Shown one piece after another: positions 11,948-22,420 of a stretch of DNA of 64,000 bases. A program made the position numbers and the translations under genes. The notes under the pieces are model-generated. The model was not told the origin of the DNA. It was given only the letters and a program-made list of their open reading frames with translations, and did not search any database. This DNA comes from Massospora cicadina. Taxonomy: Eukaryota; Entomophthoromycota; Entomophthoromycetes; Entomophthorales; Entomophthoraceae. The stretch lies in the NCBI GenBank assembly GCA_022478985.1, contig JAKSZP010013316.1, positions 62,001 through 126,000 on the forward strand. The letters run 5' to 3'. Each line of letters starts with the position of its first letter. Position 1 is the stretch's first letter.

Positions 11948-13000
11948 AAATTGTGAACACAACAGGGGATCCCTGTACACCAAAAATAGTTGCTCTTGAA
12001 AAGCAACTAGAAAGCGCTTTGTCCCGCCTTAAGGAGCTTGATCAGCGCCCTTACAAACTCCCCTTAAGGACAAGTTCACTCCCAGTGAAGGGAGCATAGC
12101 TTAGTTCTATATGTCTATGATTAAGAAATGAAAGGCTCATTGGACAAGCACAAAGTCAAACACATCCTCCCTTGCTTTAATCGTTTAGCACTAGAAATGA
12201 TAGTCCTATACCTGGACAATCTTCATACCTGGGCAGAGGTGAAAGAGGATCTCTTAGCTGAATTTGGTTCACAGCAGAGTCTTAACAGGGATAAACAGGC
12301 CTTTATGCGCCTAAGCATGTATGAGGATGAAACACCTGCTGCTTTTGCAGAGCGATTTTACCTCGCTGCACAAAGGTTATCAACGTCTAACATGTTAACC
12401 CTGGATGATGCTATCGCTGCTATGTTAACTGGGTTAGCTTCTCAACCCTCTCTAGCCTGGCATATCATTTCAACATAGTGCTACTTTAAAAACATCTGCG
12501 ACATAAAGGAGGATCTGTTAGATGATACTGATTTACATTTCTGTACAACAAAAAGAAAGTGAGGTGGAATCTTCAGCTCTAACAATTGAGAAGATTTTGC
12601 CTGTAGAACATTTGGGGGTGAACATACCTGTACCTATCCCCTCAGTAAAACCTGATTCCTCGGCGCGACTCAAAAGGAATATCACTCCTTCTTATGATTC
12701 TGAGTCCTGTAAGGTAGCTAATATCACACTCTCGCACAAGCACACCCAATCCTCTATGCCTTCCCTTCCAGTCAAGCTGGTAAATGCAGTCCCTAAGGCT
12801 ATCCGATCTTCTGTGGCCATATCCCCTACCTCCATAACGGCCTTGCCTATTGTTGAGTAACCTTGGGGAGGAATTTGGGAGGGTTCCTTCACCTTCACCT
12901 ACAAAAAAGCAATGTATACTCAATAAATCGTTAGCTACAGGAATCACTATCAACTGAGTACATGGCCACTTCCTTCATCTTTATTCTCCCCCCCAACATC
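11948..13000 (+). pseudogene. Element B gag-like region
   Basis: Two adjacent pieces (to 12099, and 12128-12478) read like a Ty3/Gypsy gag: a leucine- and lysine-rich N-terminal segment, then a capsid-like core with WAEVKEDLLAEFG, ETPAAFAERFYLAAQRL and DDAIAAMLTGL. This is the same order as in element E (58670-58900: KKAILTKFG ... VDAFADHFYEEAQIL). A stop follows IIST at 12476-12478. A second open piece (12522-12860) is Ser/Pro-rich with no domain I recognise. No zinc knuckle and no pol domains are visible. Confidence 0.7.
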
Positions 13001-13010
13001 TTTGAGGGGG

Positions 13011-13765
13011 TGATGTCAGACATTTGCCCTCTCAGCTGCAAAGGAAGAATGTCCTGTGTCAAAATCAGCTGAAATGGGGAAATGCCAACCATTTATGAGT
13101 TTGCGATTAACCTAAATGTGATTTTTATAATAATGATGATATAATTGACCAAAATACCCTGATCAATTCTTGGTGGAACCCCACAAATTGGGATATCATG
13201 ATTTTAAATTATGATTGGGCAGCAACCATAAAATCAAGCGGTCAGATTACTCTGATCATGTGACGGACCATGGGGCATCTATTTGGGTGGTAGTCCCCCA
13301 GCCACAACCAGGTCCTTCAAAACACCTACGCGGGGACCACCCCCTTTTATAGGTGTGGTGGGGTCCCCCAAGGCACAAAAGATTTCGTGAACTGGGATTG
13401 GCTAAAGTTTATAAAATCATTACCTCATGGGTAAGGTTTAGCCAATAGTAATTACCCTGCTATCATTCAGCCAATATAAAGCGAGTTTTTTGAGCTTTGA
13501 TAAGCTGCTTTGTAATATTCTAATTTGGACGGTAACAAGATGTACCAAACTTACTAGTAAATTCCCTCTGACCCTCAATACTGTTGAAATACTGATCAGT
13601 CAGATATCAAGGGGATTACTTTTTTCTTTATTACCCTATGTTACTAGTAAAAACTCTTAAAAACTCAATTTTAGTAATAGTGTAAAGTTTATTAAAATTT
13701 ATCAAAACTTTTATGGAATCCAGCAGCGTTAGCACCAGCAATCACAGAAAAGCTGGATTCCTACA
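13011..13765 (+). repeat. Element B 3' LTR
   Basis: Starts TGATGTCAGACATTTG and ends GATTCCTACA, immediately followed by GGCAC. It matches the 5' LTR along its length with scattered substitutions and small indels, mostly transitions by eye. Confidence 0.9.
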
Positions 13766-14000
13766 GGCACAGAGCACTGTGTCTGAAGGAGCTTATGGTG
13801 CGTTGCCTTTGCAATTTGGTTCGTTTAGGGCTTACACTCCTGTGGTGGTTCTGCCAAATGATAATTATGATATGCTGATTGATGCTGCGTTCATGAGAAG
13901 ATTTGGAGCTGTGGTCAATATGGCAGAAGAAACCATTAATATTATGGGACAAATAAAATCACATTTACTTTACCTCTAGCGGAATCCCAAAAAAACAATT
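13766..14000 (+). pseudogene. Element A protease, C-terminal half
   Basis: After the B insertion the protease resumes: QSTVSEGAYGALPLQFGSF, then VVVLPNDNYDMLIDAAFMRRFG. Element E has the counterpart (SCGAYSALPLQFGSW, then NYDILIGTDFMKKYG). The conserved IG(T/A)DF word reads IDAAF. The open frame ends at 13977-13979. Confidence 0.8.
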
Positions 14001-14439
14001 CCACTTTCAGTCAGATTAATTTAGCATATAATTATGGGATGATTCCTGTCCAATATTGGCAAATGAAACGTAGGACCAGAGCCCTCCTCAACCAGATCTA
14101 TAAGTATAAATGTATTCCGCTACAAGCAGCGAGCGTGTTGAGCCTAACTTCTGGGCACCAGCGTAGAATAGGAACCAAGCTCAAAATAGACGTCCCTGAA
14201 GGGCTATACAAGGAAAATGTGGGGCCTTACTAGTAATCACAGCTTGAACCCCATGTGTCTCCAGGGCTACTGTTACCAGGAAATGGGGAAGTGAAGGTTT
14301 TGCTTTTGAACCTACAAAAGGAGATGATGATAATCCAAAGGCTCCAAGTGGTGGCTTATCTATAATTGGCCTCTATTTATGAGGTTCGCCGTGTTCATTA
14401 TTTCAGATCATGGGAGGACCACAGCCTACCAGCAAATCC

Positions 14440-15320
14440 ATCATTCAGTTTAATGGCATGGTTTCTCAGTAAGCTCTAACTGGATTATCAGAGGAGCAAA
14501 AGGATAAGGCAATAGCTTTATTTGAAAAATACCGAGATATTTTTGCATCTAATGATTACAATTTGGGGTGCGCCCAAGGGGTGGTGCATTGGGTAGATAC
14601 AGGGGATCACCCTCCCATTCAATCACTACATACTTGGCACTCAAAGATGGAGGAAGAGGTTGTCTCTGATGAGGTAAATAGATTGATTGAACAAGGGATG
14701 CTAGAGCCATCAAAGAGTCCATGGGCATCACCGGTGCTTTTCTGTAAAGAAAAAAGATGGCATAAACCCGGTGATTATTGACTATCAAAAGTTAATAGTG
14801 TAATGAAGAAAGGTTCCTACCCCTTTTCAAAATTTGACAACATGTTAGATTGACTTGGAGGGGCTAATTATTTTTCTTTCATGAATTTGATATTGGGGTA
14901 CTGGGAATCAAATTGCCATAAGTGGAACGTGAGAAATGCGCTATAATACATCGATGAATCCCCCCTTGGGTTGGGACCATCTAGTACTAAAAAAAAAAAA
15001 AAAAAGAAATGCGCTATAATCACTTCAAAGGGGTTATTTTAGCCAACACGTATGCCACAGGGTTTGTACAACGTCCCAGCTATGCTCCAACGTGCTATGG
15101 ATATAATCTTGGGTGATCTGAAGCTGTCCTGCGTCCTAGTTTACCCCAATGATATCAATGTGTCCTTGTGAAAGTTTACAGAGCATCTTGACCATCTGGA
15201 ACAAGTTTTCCGCCAAATTGCTGATGCTAATATCAAGATCAAGCCTCAGAAGTGTCACTTTTTCAAAGAGCAACTAGAATTCCTTGGGTTTTTAGTGGAT
15301 TAAAAAGGGCTTAAACTGCA
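14440..15320 (+). pseudogene. Element A reverse transcriptase, broken
   Basis: Ty3/Gypsy RT motifs are visible: a connection segment near 14460-14570, MLEPSKSPWASPVLF at 14698-14743, GGANYFSFMNLILGYW, MPQGLYNVPAMLQRAM at 15050, and LSCVLVY. The YxDD active-site box reads Tyr-Pro-Asn-Asp (15142-15153), so the first catalytic Asp is lost. TGA replaces Trp in D-W-L-G-G (14851-14853). A 58-bp LINE tail with its duplication (14948-15020) lies between the first and second halves of the palm. Confidence 0.85.
14948..15005 (+). mobile_element. 58-bp LINE-4-family tail insertion
   Basis: The insert is the last about 41 bp of the LINE-4 3' end (GATGAATCC..., CCTTGGGTTGGGACCATC, TAGTACT) followed by 17 A. 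It is flanked by the exact 15-bp duplication GAAATGCGCTATAAT at 14933-14947 and 15006-15020. This is an extreme 5'-truncated retrotransposition product. It interrupts the element A RT. Confidence 0.95.
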
Positions 15321-15935
15321 GCCAGAAAAGGTGGAAGTGATAAGTAAGATGACCCAGCAATGTAATAAACGTGATATCCAAGTGTTCTTGGGGATGGTTG
15401 GTTACTACCAGCTATTCATTCCTAACTTCAGTTGTATTAGGGCACCACTCATTTAGTTGTCAGAGAAAAATGTCACTTTTTATTAGACAGAACAATACCA
15501 AAATGCTTTTGATGTATTATAAACCGCATTGGCAAGTGCACCCATTTTGCAATACCCCAACTTCAAAGAACATTTCATGGTACAAATGGATGCATTGCTT
15601 TCTGCCATAGGGGCAGTATTATCTCAGAAGGATGAAGATGGCGTAGAGCACCCTGTTACATTTTGTAACTGAAGCCTAAACTGTCATGAATGTAATCACA
15701 CTGTGACTGAGTGAGAGTGTTTAGCAGTGATTTATGCATATAAACAGTTTAAAGTAAGCCTCCACAGGGTGAAATTTCAAGTAGTAATGGATCATGCATC
15801 TTTGCGCCGGCTGCAAACTCTCTGTGAACCTGAAGGATGGCTCACGCGATGGGCTTTCAAGCTCCAGGCGTATGATTTTGATATTGTACACTGGTTGGGA
15901 ACAAAACATCTGAATGTGTACTGTCTTTCATGACT
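15321..15935 (+). pseudogene. Element A RNase H region, broken
   Basis: After the RT comes VFLGMVGYYQLFIPNF, then the RNase H segment FMVQMDALLSAIGAVLSQ (first catalytic Asp retained), ECLAVIYAYKQF, VVMDHASLRRL and EPEGWLTRWAFKLQAYDF. Stops fall at several places, including TGA between VTE and ECLAVIY and TGA at 15931-15933 where element E has Arg in GLSRLP. RNase H would remove the RNA strand during replication. Confidence 0.85.
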
Positions 15936-15951
15936 ACCAACGGTCACTATT

Positions 15952-17064
15952 ATGGCGGATTTGGCTGACATTATGTATGAGAATATGGTGGTGGACAATT
16001 ACCATGATGAGCCACCACAAGTGATCAAAGTACTACGTGGGCATAGGCAGGATACCTTCCTACATGATGGGGAACTATATAAGCAGATCAGGGACTTGAC
16101 TATGAGTTTCCCTAAACCTTCTGCTAGACCCACAATTGTTATGGATGCACATTGGGCGGTAGGACATGAGGAGTTGTGGAAAACGTTGAAGATTTTGTGA
16201 TCCCACTACTATTGGGAGAGCATGCATTATGATGTGCTGGAAATGGTAAGCTGTTGTCATCAGTTCAAAGCGGAGAAGCCTTTCCACAAGAAGACCAAAT
16301 ACCATCTGGTTGAGCCTCAGTTCACCTGACATACAGTTTCCATTGATGTAGTGGGGCTTCTACCAACTGGCACAAGCCTATCTAAGTATATAATAATACA
16401 AATTGATCATTTAATGAGGTGAGTGGAAGCCAGGGTGATTAGGGATTTAGGAGTGGTCACTACCATCAAGTTTATTATGGAGTGTGCTATACAGCAACAT
16501 GGCTGCCAGCAGTTCATCTTAATGGACAATGGAACCAATTTCACCTCACATATATTTCCCAAGCCAAATGAGTTGATGGCGATCTGCAAGGTTTTGACTA
16601 ACTCTATCATCCATAATCAAATGGAATGGTGGAACGGTGCAATGGAACATTGGTGAAAATACTCTGTAAGCTGGTGAAAGATTGACCCTCAGAATGGAGT
16701 ACCCTCCTACCCACAGCTGTGTTTGCATATAATATCAGCTACCACTTGTCCACCAGCAAGAGTTCCTTCCAACTTCTCTATGGTAGGCATTTTGATCAAC
16801 CTGCCCTGCTTTATACGTGTGTATAGGACACTGGAAGTGTGGAAATGCAGCAGTATTTGATGAATCTTACGGATGATGATCAAACTACAAACAGAAGTCT
16901 ACTCTACCAGTTTGGCTAAGAAGATTTGTGAACAGGCGTCTGACCAGAAGAGATGTTGTGGACTTCTGCAGTTTGTTTTAGGAGATCATGTATTTTCCAT
17001 GACCAACATGTATTTGGGCAGAAGAACAAGCTTGCTAACATCTGGGCTGGGCCATTTTGAATAA
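15952..17064 (+). pseudogene. Element A integrase, broken
   Basis: The zinc-binding and catalytic parts are recognisable: DAHWAVGHEELWKTL and MVSCCHQF (degenerate HHCC), then VSIDVVGLLP (first Asp), LMDNGTNF (second Asp) and NQMEWWNGAME (Glu region). TGA replaces Trp at 16327-16329 (F-T-stop-H-T; element E reads FAWHT) and at 16420-16422 (R-stop-V-E; element E reads RWVE). The C-terminal part fades near 17060. The enzyme would insert element DNA. Confidence 0.85.
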
Positions 17065-17180
17065 TTGAGAAGACTAGTATCAATGCCTACACCATTAAGG
17101 AACCCTTGGGTCGTTGGATTATCAACAAACTTCACGCAAATTTACTTTGAGCATACAAGCAATAAAAGCTTATCATCCAG

Positions 17181-17193
17181 TCAAAGGGGGTAA
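17181..17193 (+). promoter_or_regulatory. Element A polypurine tract
   Basis: TCAAAGGGGGTAA abuts the 3' LTR start. Elements B, C, E and G have comparable G-runs at the same place. Confidence 0.75.
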
Positions 17194-17663
17194 TGTCAAA
17201 AAAATAATATGACTGGATGATAAGCTATAAATTCTGGAAGATTAGAAATTAGAGTTGAGGCAAGCCTTTGGATTATACAAAAAAGTTATATGGATACAAA
17301 GCGAATCAATCAAAGTATCAATAGTTTAGCTAACTGAGGGAATTCTGAAAAACCTTGTGATAGACAAAAACTTCTAAAAAGAAAGCAAATAGGAGATTAC
17401 TAAGAAGAGGATGCATTCAACTTGGAATACCAAGATAAGAGTTCAGTGGAAGAATGAGAGAAGAAGGTTTTTTAGAAGTCAGCAGATAAGTTTTCATTTA
17501 TTAGATTATAATAAAGCTCTGATCAGGGCAATTGCTCCATATATTAGATATTTGTTTCTATTAGAGTCAGAGATCTACATATTGTCTAATTTGGTTGCTT
17601 TTTGGCTGATACCCTGTGTAAACCAGCTTAGCAGAATTAAATCATTGCACCAAAAAATTAACA
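17194..17663 (+). repeat. Element A 3' LTR
   Basis: Starts TGTCAAAAAAATAATATG and ends TTAACA, then GCAGT. The open stretch at 17411-17791 is LTR sequence running into the flank and is not a gene. Confidence 0.9.
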
Positions 17664-18335
17664 GCAGTGCACCATCACTTCAAGCTGAGCAGCAGGCATC
17701 TATTGCATTGACATTGGTAAGTTTTAGCTCGATCAAGCAGTCATTTTTTGTATTTTTTAAAACCAAATTTGGCTTCAAATTTAGTTATTGAAGCAAAAGA
17801 GAGACGCTTTTATGTTGTAATTTATGATATTGAAACCTTTCCAATTCTGAGAGTATTTTGCCACCAATAGTCCTAGCAATAGGTTATGGTCATATCAGTT
17901 CAAAAGCTAAACTGAGGTGGAAAATATTTATCTGCAGGAATTTCATGCTCAAAATGTGTCCTGGAGATGCCCCAGAGGTATAAATACCAATGCCTAGCCC
18001 GATGTATTTATTATCTACTATCTCCTAATAAGGATATAATTTATTTATTCTTTTTTAACTGGCTTTTATCATTATGTTCTTAAAAGAGAGGCAACAAGTT
18101 AAGTCAGAAAACTTCAGCTTGTAACTTTGATTGCCTTAAATAGGAGTTCCAAAATACATTGGGAAATTTTTCCCCAAGATTGAACAGAAGATTCATAATA
18201 ATTTGAATAAGCCAATTGAGCTTCCAAATGATCAATATTCCATAAAACACTGAAAAAATTGAGGATCTTTCAGCTGAACTTCTTTTTAATTTTATTGCAG
18301 GGCTTAATTTATCAAGTGAGCAATCCTCAGATTTA
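17664..18335. other. No recognisable gene; right flank of element A
   Basis: AT-rich sequence with a TATA-like GGTATAAATACC near 17978 and no coding region I can support. The minus-strand open stretch at 18104-18346 is low-complexity. Confidence 0.4.
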
Positions 18336-18603
18336 ACAGATGGCAATCATCAAATTTAGAAATAATTAACCAATTAAATCAAAAAATCTAAAACTTAATT
18401 GTAGATGGTTATCAGTGAATTTAGCATGCATTAACCAAATAAAATCAAGTAAACCTTATAATGAACTATTGTTGATGGCAATATTTAGACCTTTAGCATG
18501 CATTATCCAATAAATCAATTTCAATGTAAACTGAATTATTGTAGATAGTGATCAATAAATTTATCATGCATTGATCAATAAAATCAACTAAATTTAAAAA
18601 TGA
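18336..18603 (+). repeat. AT-rich tandem array, part 1 (unit about 68 bp)
   Basis: Four degenerate units begin with GTAGATGGTGATCA-like words, contain TTTAGCATGCATT and AATAAAATCAA, and end TGAATTATT. The array is broken after AATGA by solo LTR D and resumes at 19779. Related units occur inverted at 54120-54385. Confidence 0.8.
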
Positions 18604-19778
18604 TGTCAGGATTTTAACCAGATGGATCCTAACAATAGTATCAGAATTAGGGGCTTAAGTTAGTTGGGCATAATTGCTGGCTAATTTCCTAGTTTGAATC
18701 TATTTAATAATATAAAAGTATTAATCATTTTAGGTTCAGCGGATTCCCAGTTTGGCACTGACTACAAAATTGTAGGTGATTGTGGGAATTTTTGGCAGAA
18801 AGCTAATGTATTCATTTATAAGCATCTAACAATAATTTGCTAACTTAAATTTGAGGTCAGTGGAATCTTAACTCTGCGCCAACTGCCATAAGAAATAACT
18901 AAGATATTTTCTGACAGAAAGCTGAAATACTCAATATCAATCTTAATGAATTTGTGAATAATTTGGAGCACCAGCAACTCATGCCAAGGATGCTCAATAT
19001 TTAATTATGAATTTATATACAATTGACCAGCAACTTATGCTGAGGATGGATTGACCAGATATTTAATTCAGTGATCAGATGAGCAGATTTGGAGGGAATT
19101 TCTATGAAGTATGAATGAATGAAGTTTATGATCTGATAGAGTTCTGGCATCAATGTGGCCAATGGGTTTTCTGGTTTGATTGGCCAGAGAGTACTTGGGC
19201 ACAGTAGCCCTGAAAGTAGTATAAATAGTCATTCATTCCCTCCCAATAAACATCTCTCATTTGCCCATCTTTCCTATTTGTTTGGAGTAGCTTAGAGCAA
19301 TTAGAGTTGGGGAAGGTGAGAATGTAGATCCCTAATATATGTGGATGATCATTCCTGGAGTGGTTGGCGCTGCCAGCTCCCATGCCTCCTCCCTATGAGG
19401 AACCAGCGGGAACCTGGCCAGCTGGCTACCAGCAGATACGCTGACTGGCTGCCAACCTTGCGGGGTGCAGTGCAGGAGTGCCATAGCCACCCAAGATTGG
19501 GGATGGACTCACCAGGGCATGCCTAGATGGGTTGGTGAAGCGTTGTGAGGGTGGGGCAGTTCAGAAGTGCCTGAGCCACCCAGGATGGGGGCAGGATATG
19601 CTGGGGCACACGCTGAGGATGCCTGGGGCTAAAGACGATGCCGTTGGTAGTTAAATGGTGGGTTGGACACAGACTTGAAGGGGTTGGTATGCCAATGAAG
19701 GTGAAATGGCAAAGGGCCAACTAGTCTTCATACTGGTTGACCTGGCACACTAGTGGAGCCCATGGTCATTTTGTGAAA
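18604..19778 (+). repeat. Solo LTR D
   Basis: About 1175 bp starting TGTCAGGATTTTAACC and ending TTTTGTGAAA (a decayed TTTTCTGACA), flanked by the 5-bp duplication AATGA at 18599-18603 and 19779-19783. It contains a TATA-like AGTATAAATAG near 19217 and an AATAAA at 19246. No internal retroelement sequence adjoins it, so it is a product of LTR-LTR recombination. A related LTR (F) lies at 43112-44076. Confidence 0.8.
19460..19640 (+). repeat. Two-unit repeat inside LTR D
   Basis: A GC-rich unit of about 90 bp appears twice. GAGTGCCATAGCCACCC is followed later by GGGCATGC, and GAAGTGCCTGAGCCACCC by GGGCACACGC. It lies in the transcribed part of the LTR, downstream of the TATA-like box. Confidence 0.45.
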
Positions 19779-20116
19779 AATGATTTAAATTAGATAGTAA
19801 TCAATAGAGTTAAAATGCATTTTCTAATAAAATTAATGAGATTTAAAATGAAATTAATGTAGATGGTGATCATTAATTTCAGATGATTTTACAATAAAAT
19901 CACCAATCATTATTATATATATTGATACAAATATGTCCTATGGCTGGGGGTATTGACATGAATATCTATTATGGGTGGGTTTATATTCAATAGCTGGCAA
20001 TAGTATAATATTATAATGTGATGAATTTAAATTATCATAGATGGCTATTGGTAAGTTTGGTATGTAATTGGGCCAATTAAATAACTAAATACATAAAAGA
20101 AGTATTGTAAATGGCC

Positions 20117-20145
20117 CCTTGGGTTGGGACCATCTAGTACTGAAA
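20117..20145 (+). mobile_element. 29-bp LINE-4-family tail insertion
   Basis: CCCTTGGGTTGGGACCATCT then AGTACTGAA is the LINE-4 3' terminus. It is flanked by the exact 17-bp duplication AAGTATTGTAAATGGCC at 20100-20116 and 20146-20162. There is almost no poly(A). It is among the shortest target-primed insertions one could recognise. Confidence 0.93.
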
Positions 20146-20176
20146 AAGTATTGTAAATGGCCATTATAAAGTCAAA

Positions 20177-20194
20177 TAAGTAATTTGACAACTA
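20177..20194. repeat. LINE-2 left target-site duplication
   Basis: TAAGTAATTTGACAACTA, repeated exactly at 25465-25482. Confidence 0.95.
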
Positions 20195-20399
20195 TACTTT
20201 TCTTTCTCGTTACAATCACTTTGCAACCTATTCAATTCAAGACTGAATCTAGTTTGGTAATCTCACAGAGGAGATTAGTCTGCGCCTATGTCAGGGAGCA
20301 GTTGGGCAACAAGGTAAGAGAAGTAGGTGGAAGGCCCGCGGCCTCCAACGTTCAAAAATGCCCTAGAGAATCTGGTGGAATAGACAAAAATTTTAAAAA

Positions 20400-21609
20400 A
20401 CTGGTGGTCACTATTTCCCCAGAGATACTCGCATGGCAAGCACGATGCAACCAGTACATCAACATGCCACACTCCCAGCTACTTTTGTCGGTGGAATTCA
20501 GAGTCCGCGTGTTTCTGGACATCCAAAAATGACCTTATGGGAAAAATTTTGTGAAGATGTGCACACAATTTTCCCAACCGCGGTGTACGTTGCACCTCAC
20601 TCCATGTCACGCGGTTGGCTGGACCTAGGTTTCAAAAGCAAAAAGGCAGCAGATGAGGCTGCAGTGGTGCGCGTAGTAGTCAACTTCCCTGAAGGGCAAC
20701 AGGTTGTCAAAACCAAATGCACCAGATGGACAAAATCAAACCAAATTTTCCTCACGTTCAACTTTTTGCCTACTATGGTAAAGTGACATTTTGGAACAAC
20801 ACCTGAAAGATGGTCTCGCCATATATGGCAAAATACAATCTTTTGAAATGTAACGCTTCACGCTGATGCCACACCTGTGCACCGGCAAAGCCATCGCAGT
20901 TCTGACACCAACTGAGGAGATTGCGAAGGACCTAACCCAGATCCCACACTCCATTTTTATTGCTATTGCAGGGCATACTACCCACCCATTCTGGGTGACC
21001 GTGGACAGCGCGCCCCTTATTTGCACCCACTGTGATGCATTCAGCCATAAGGCGCACGCATGCCCCATCAAGGAGGGTGTCACATTCCAAGAGCACCCCT
21101 CAGCGGCTATGGCCAGAGGAGAGGCGCACTACAAACCAACCGCAAGCGCCAAAGAGGCTTTCCTGTGGGGAGCACAAGGCTGCTACCTACTGGTAAAGCC
21201 TATCTCCCAGCAAGAGTGGAAGAAGGCCAAGCAGGCCTGTAGGGTTGCGGCCAAGGAAGCGGCCAAAGCCACCACCACTATCCCACACTCACAACGCCAG
21301 GAGGACATGGAAACCTTTGCAGTGGAAGCAACTCAGGAATCCATCAACCAATCAGTTTGGGAAGCCCATGCTGAGCAGGCCACTCAATCTGAGGATCCAA
21401 TGGGAGATTTGATCTCACCCAATCGTTGCACCCAAGCTCCAGTTGAAACAGACTTGGGACCCATCCCAACTGAAAAAAAAAATTTTGACCCGCTCAACGG
21501 TGCACCGAACTCATCCACACCACAAAAAATTTGTCCAACGTTGGGAAAACAAAAAGCGAAGGCTAAAGCCAACGCGACTCTTTCTGCAAAAATCAACAGA
21601 AAACTCTGA
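20400..21609 (+). pseudogene. LINE-2 ORF1 (RNA-binding, RRM-like plus CCHC), broken
   Basis: Two open pieces in different frames (20433-20786 and 20866-21609) form an ORF1-type protein. The first contains TLWEKFCEDVHTIFP, AVYVAP and GWLDLGF, an RRM-like region shared with LINE-3. A stop and a frame change near 20786-20870 interrupt it. The second has DLCTGKAIAVLTP-type sequence and a zinc knuckle C-x2-C-x4-H-x4-C at 21022-21063, with all four ligands present. It then continues into a Lys/Ala/Gln-rich tail. ORF1 proteins coat the element RNA. Confidence 0.8.
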
Positions 21610-21678
21610 TAGCGTTGCTGCTAACACCCGTGCTGCTGTGAAGGCCCACAGGGATCTAGAAGAGGCTGGTGGGCCTGG

Positions 21679-22420
21679 GTGCCTACCCCCTTGCACCTAA
21701 GGTATGATGGGGAAACCTTCACTTTAGGGACATTTAATATCGCTGGACTCAAGGCCTCCCCATCCCAGGCTAGGAAAACTGAGTTTTTAACAAAACAATT
21801 TACCCATGAATATCCTGGCCATCCAGGAGTCCCACTGTCCATGAGGTTCCGAGGAAGCTTGGAAAACAATGCTCCTCCCATCCCTATCCTTTTGGTCGAA
21901 GCACTGTGGGGTGCTAATTCAGAAAAATAATTTTTTCAAATTTTTAGCCTCAGAAACATTCCTAAATGGCTGAGTGCTTATTGTCACTTTCTCATGGGCT
22001 GACGTAGCGCACGCAATCATCAACATCTATGCCCCAAATGGTGCACGCAAGCATTGGGAATTTTTCTCATCAGTCAAATCCCTCCTGCTACCCCCAGACT
22101 CTTTCCTAGTTGGCGACATGAATTGTTGGCTAAACACACCAATGGACCGGTGGCCTTCCTCACCCCACGCCCTCCAGGGTCATGTAGAACTACGCGTTCT
22201 AAAGGCCACCCTCATGTTAATGGATGCGCTGCCACGACATGCCCCACTGCTCAAAAACATGACGCGTCCCCACGTCCACAACAGCCAATTAAGGTCCATG
22301 ACCTGCATCGACCTTATTCTAACACCGGCGAAATTCCAACCCCACATCTCCCAATTCAAAACAACAAAAATGGAATTCTCTGACCATCAGCTGGTCTCGC
22401 TAACCTACCACCTACCTGTC
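21679..22420 (+). pseudogene. LINE-2 ORF2 endonuclease domain, broken
   Basis: APE-type endonuclease motifs are FTLGTFNIAGLKA near 21718, a frame-shifted IQE segment near 21815, NIYAPNGARKHW, FLVGDMNCWLNTP, CIDLILTP and FSDHQLVSL. The last four lie in one open piece that begins at 21974. Frameshifts near 21810 and a stop at 21928-21930 separate the N-terminal part. The Asp and His at the SDH site are retained. Confidence 0.85.

Larger units (their letters stand above)
11208..13765 (+). mobile_element. Element B: short gag-only LTR retrotransposon
   Basis: LTRs of about 740 bp (11208-11947 and 13011-13765) flank an internal region of only about 1.06 kb. A perfect 5-bp duplication GGCAC lies at 11203-11207 and 13766-13770. 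The insertion splits the element A protease. The internal region holds a gag-like ORF but no protease, RT or integrase, so B would depend on enzymes from another Gypsy element. A polypurine tract (TTTGAGGGGG, 13001-13010) precedes the 3' LTR. Confidence 0.92.
3734..17663 (+). mobile_element. Element A: Ty3/Gypsy LTR retrotransposon with nested insertions
   Basis: Two homologous LTRs (3734-4204 and 17194-17663) flank gag, protease, reverse transcriptase, RNase H and integrase remnants in Ty3/Gypsy order on the plus strand. Flanking bases are GCAGC and GCAGT, an imperfect 5-bp target duplication. Removing LINE-1 (with its 15-bp duplication), element B (5 bp) and a 58-bp LINE tail (15 bp) leaves about 7.3 kb, a normal Gypsy length. 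All coding parts carry stops or frameshifts, and the RT catalytic box is altered, so the copy is dead. Confidence 0.9.
19779..20194 (+). repeat. AT-rich tandem array, part 2
   Basis: Array units resume (GTAGATGGTGATCATT at 19858, ATAGATGGCTATTGGT at 20038). A shared non-repeat module TGTCCTATGGCTGG is at 19933, and TATTATGGGTGGG lies about 35 bp downstream. The same two words occur, inverted and in the same relative order, beside the Helitron at 54390-54450. The array is cut by a 29-bp LINE tail and by LINE-2. Confidence 0.7.

Noticed and set aside
18604..19778. A protein-coding gene in 19341-19526
   Set aside because: The open stretch lies wholly inside solo LTR D and is not shared in frame with LTR F.
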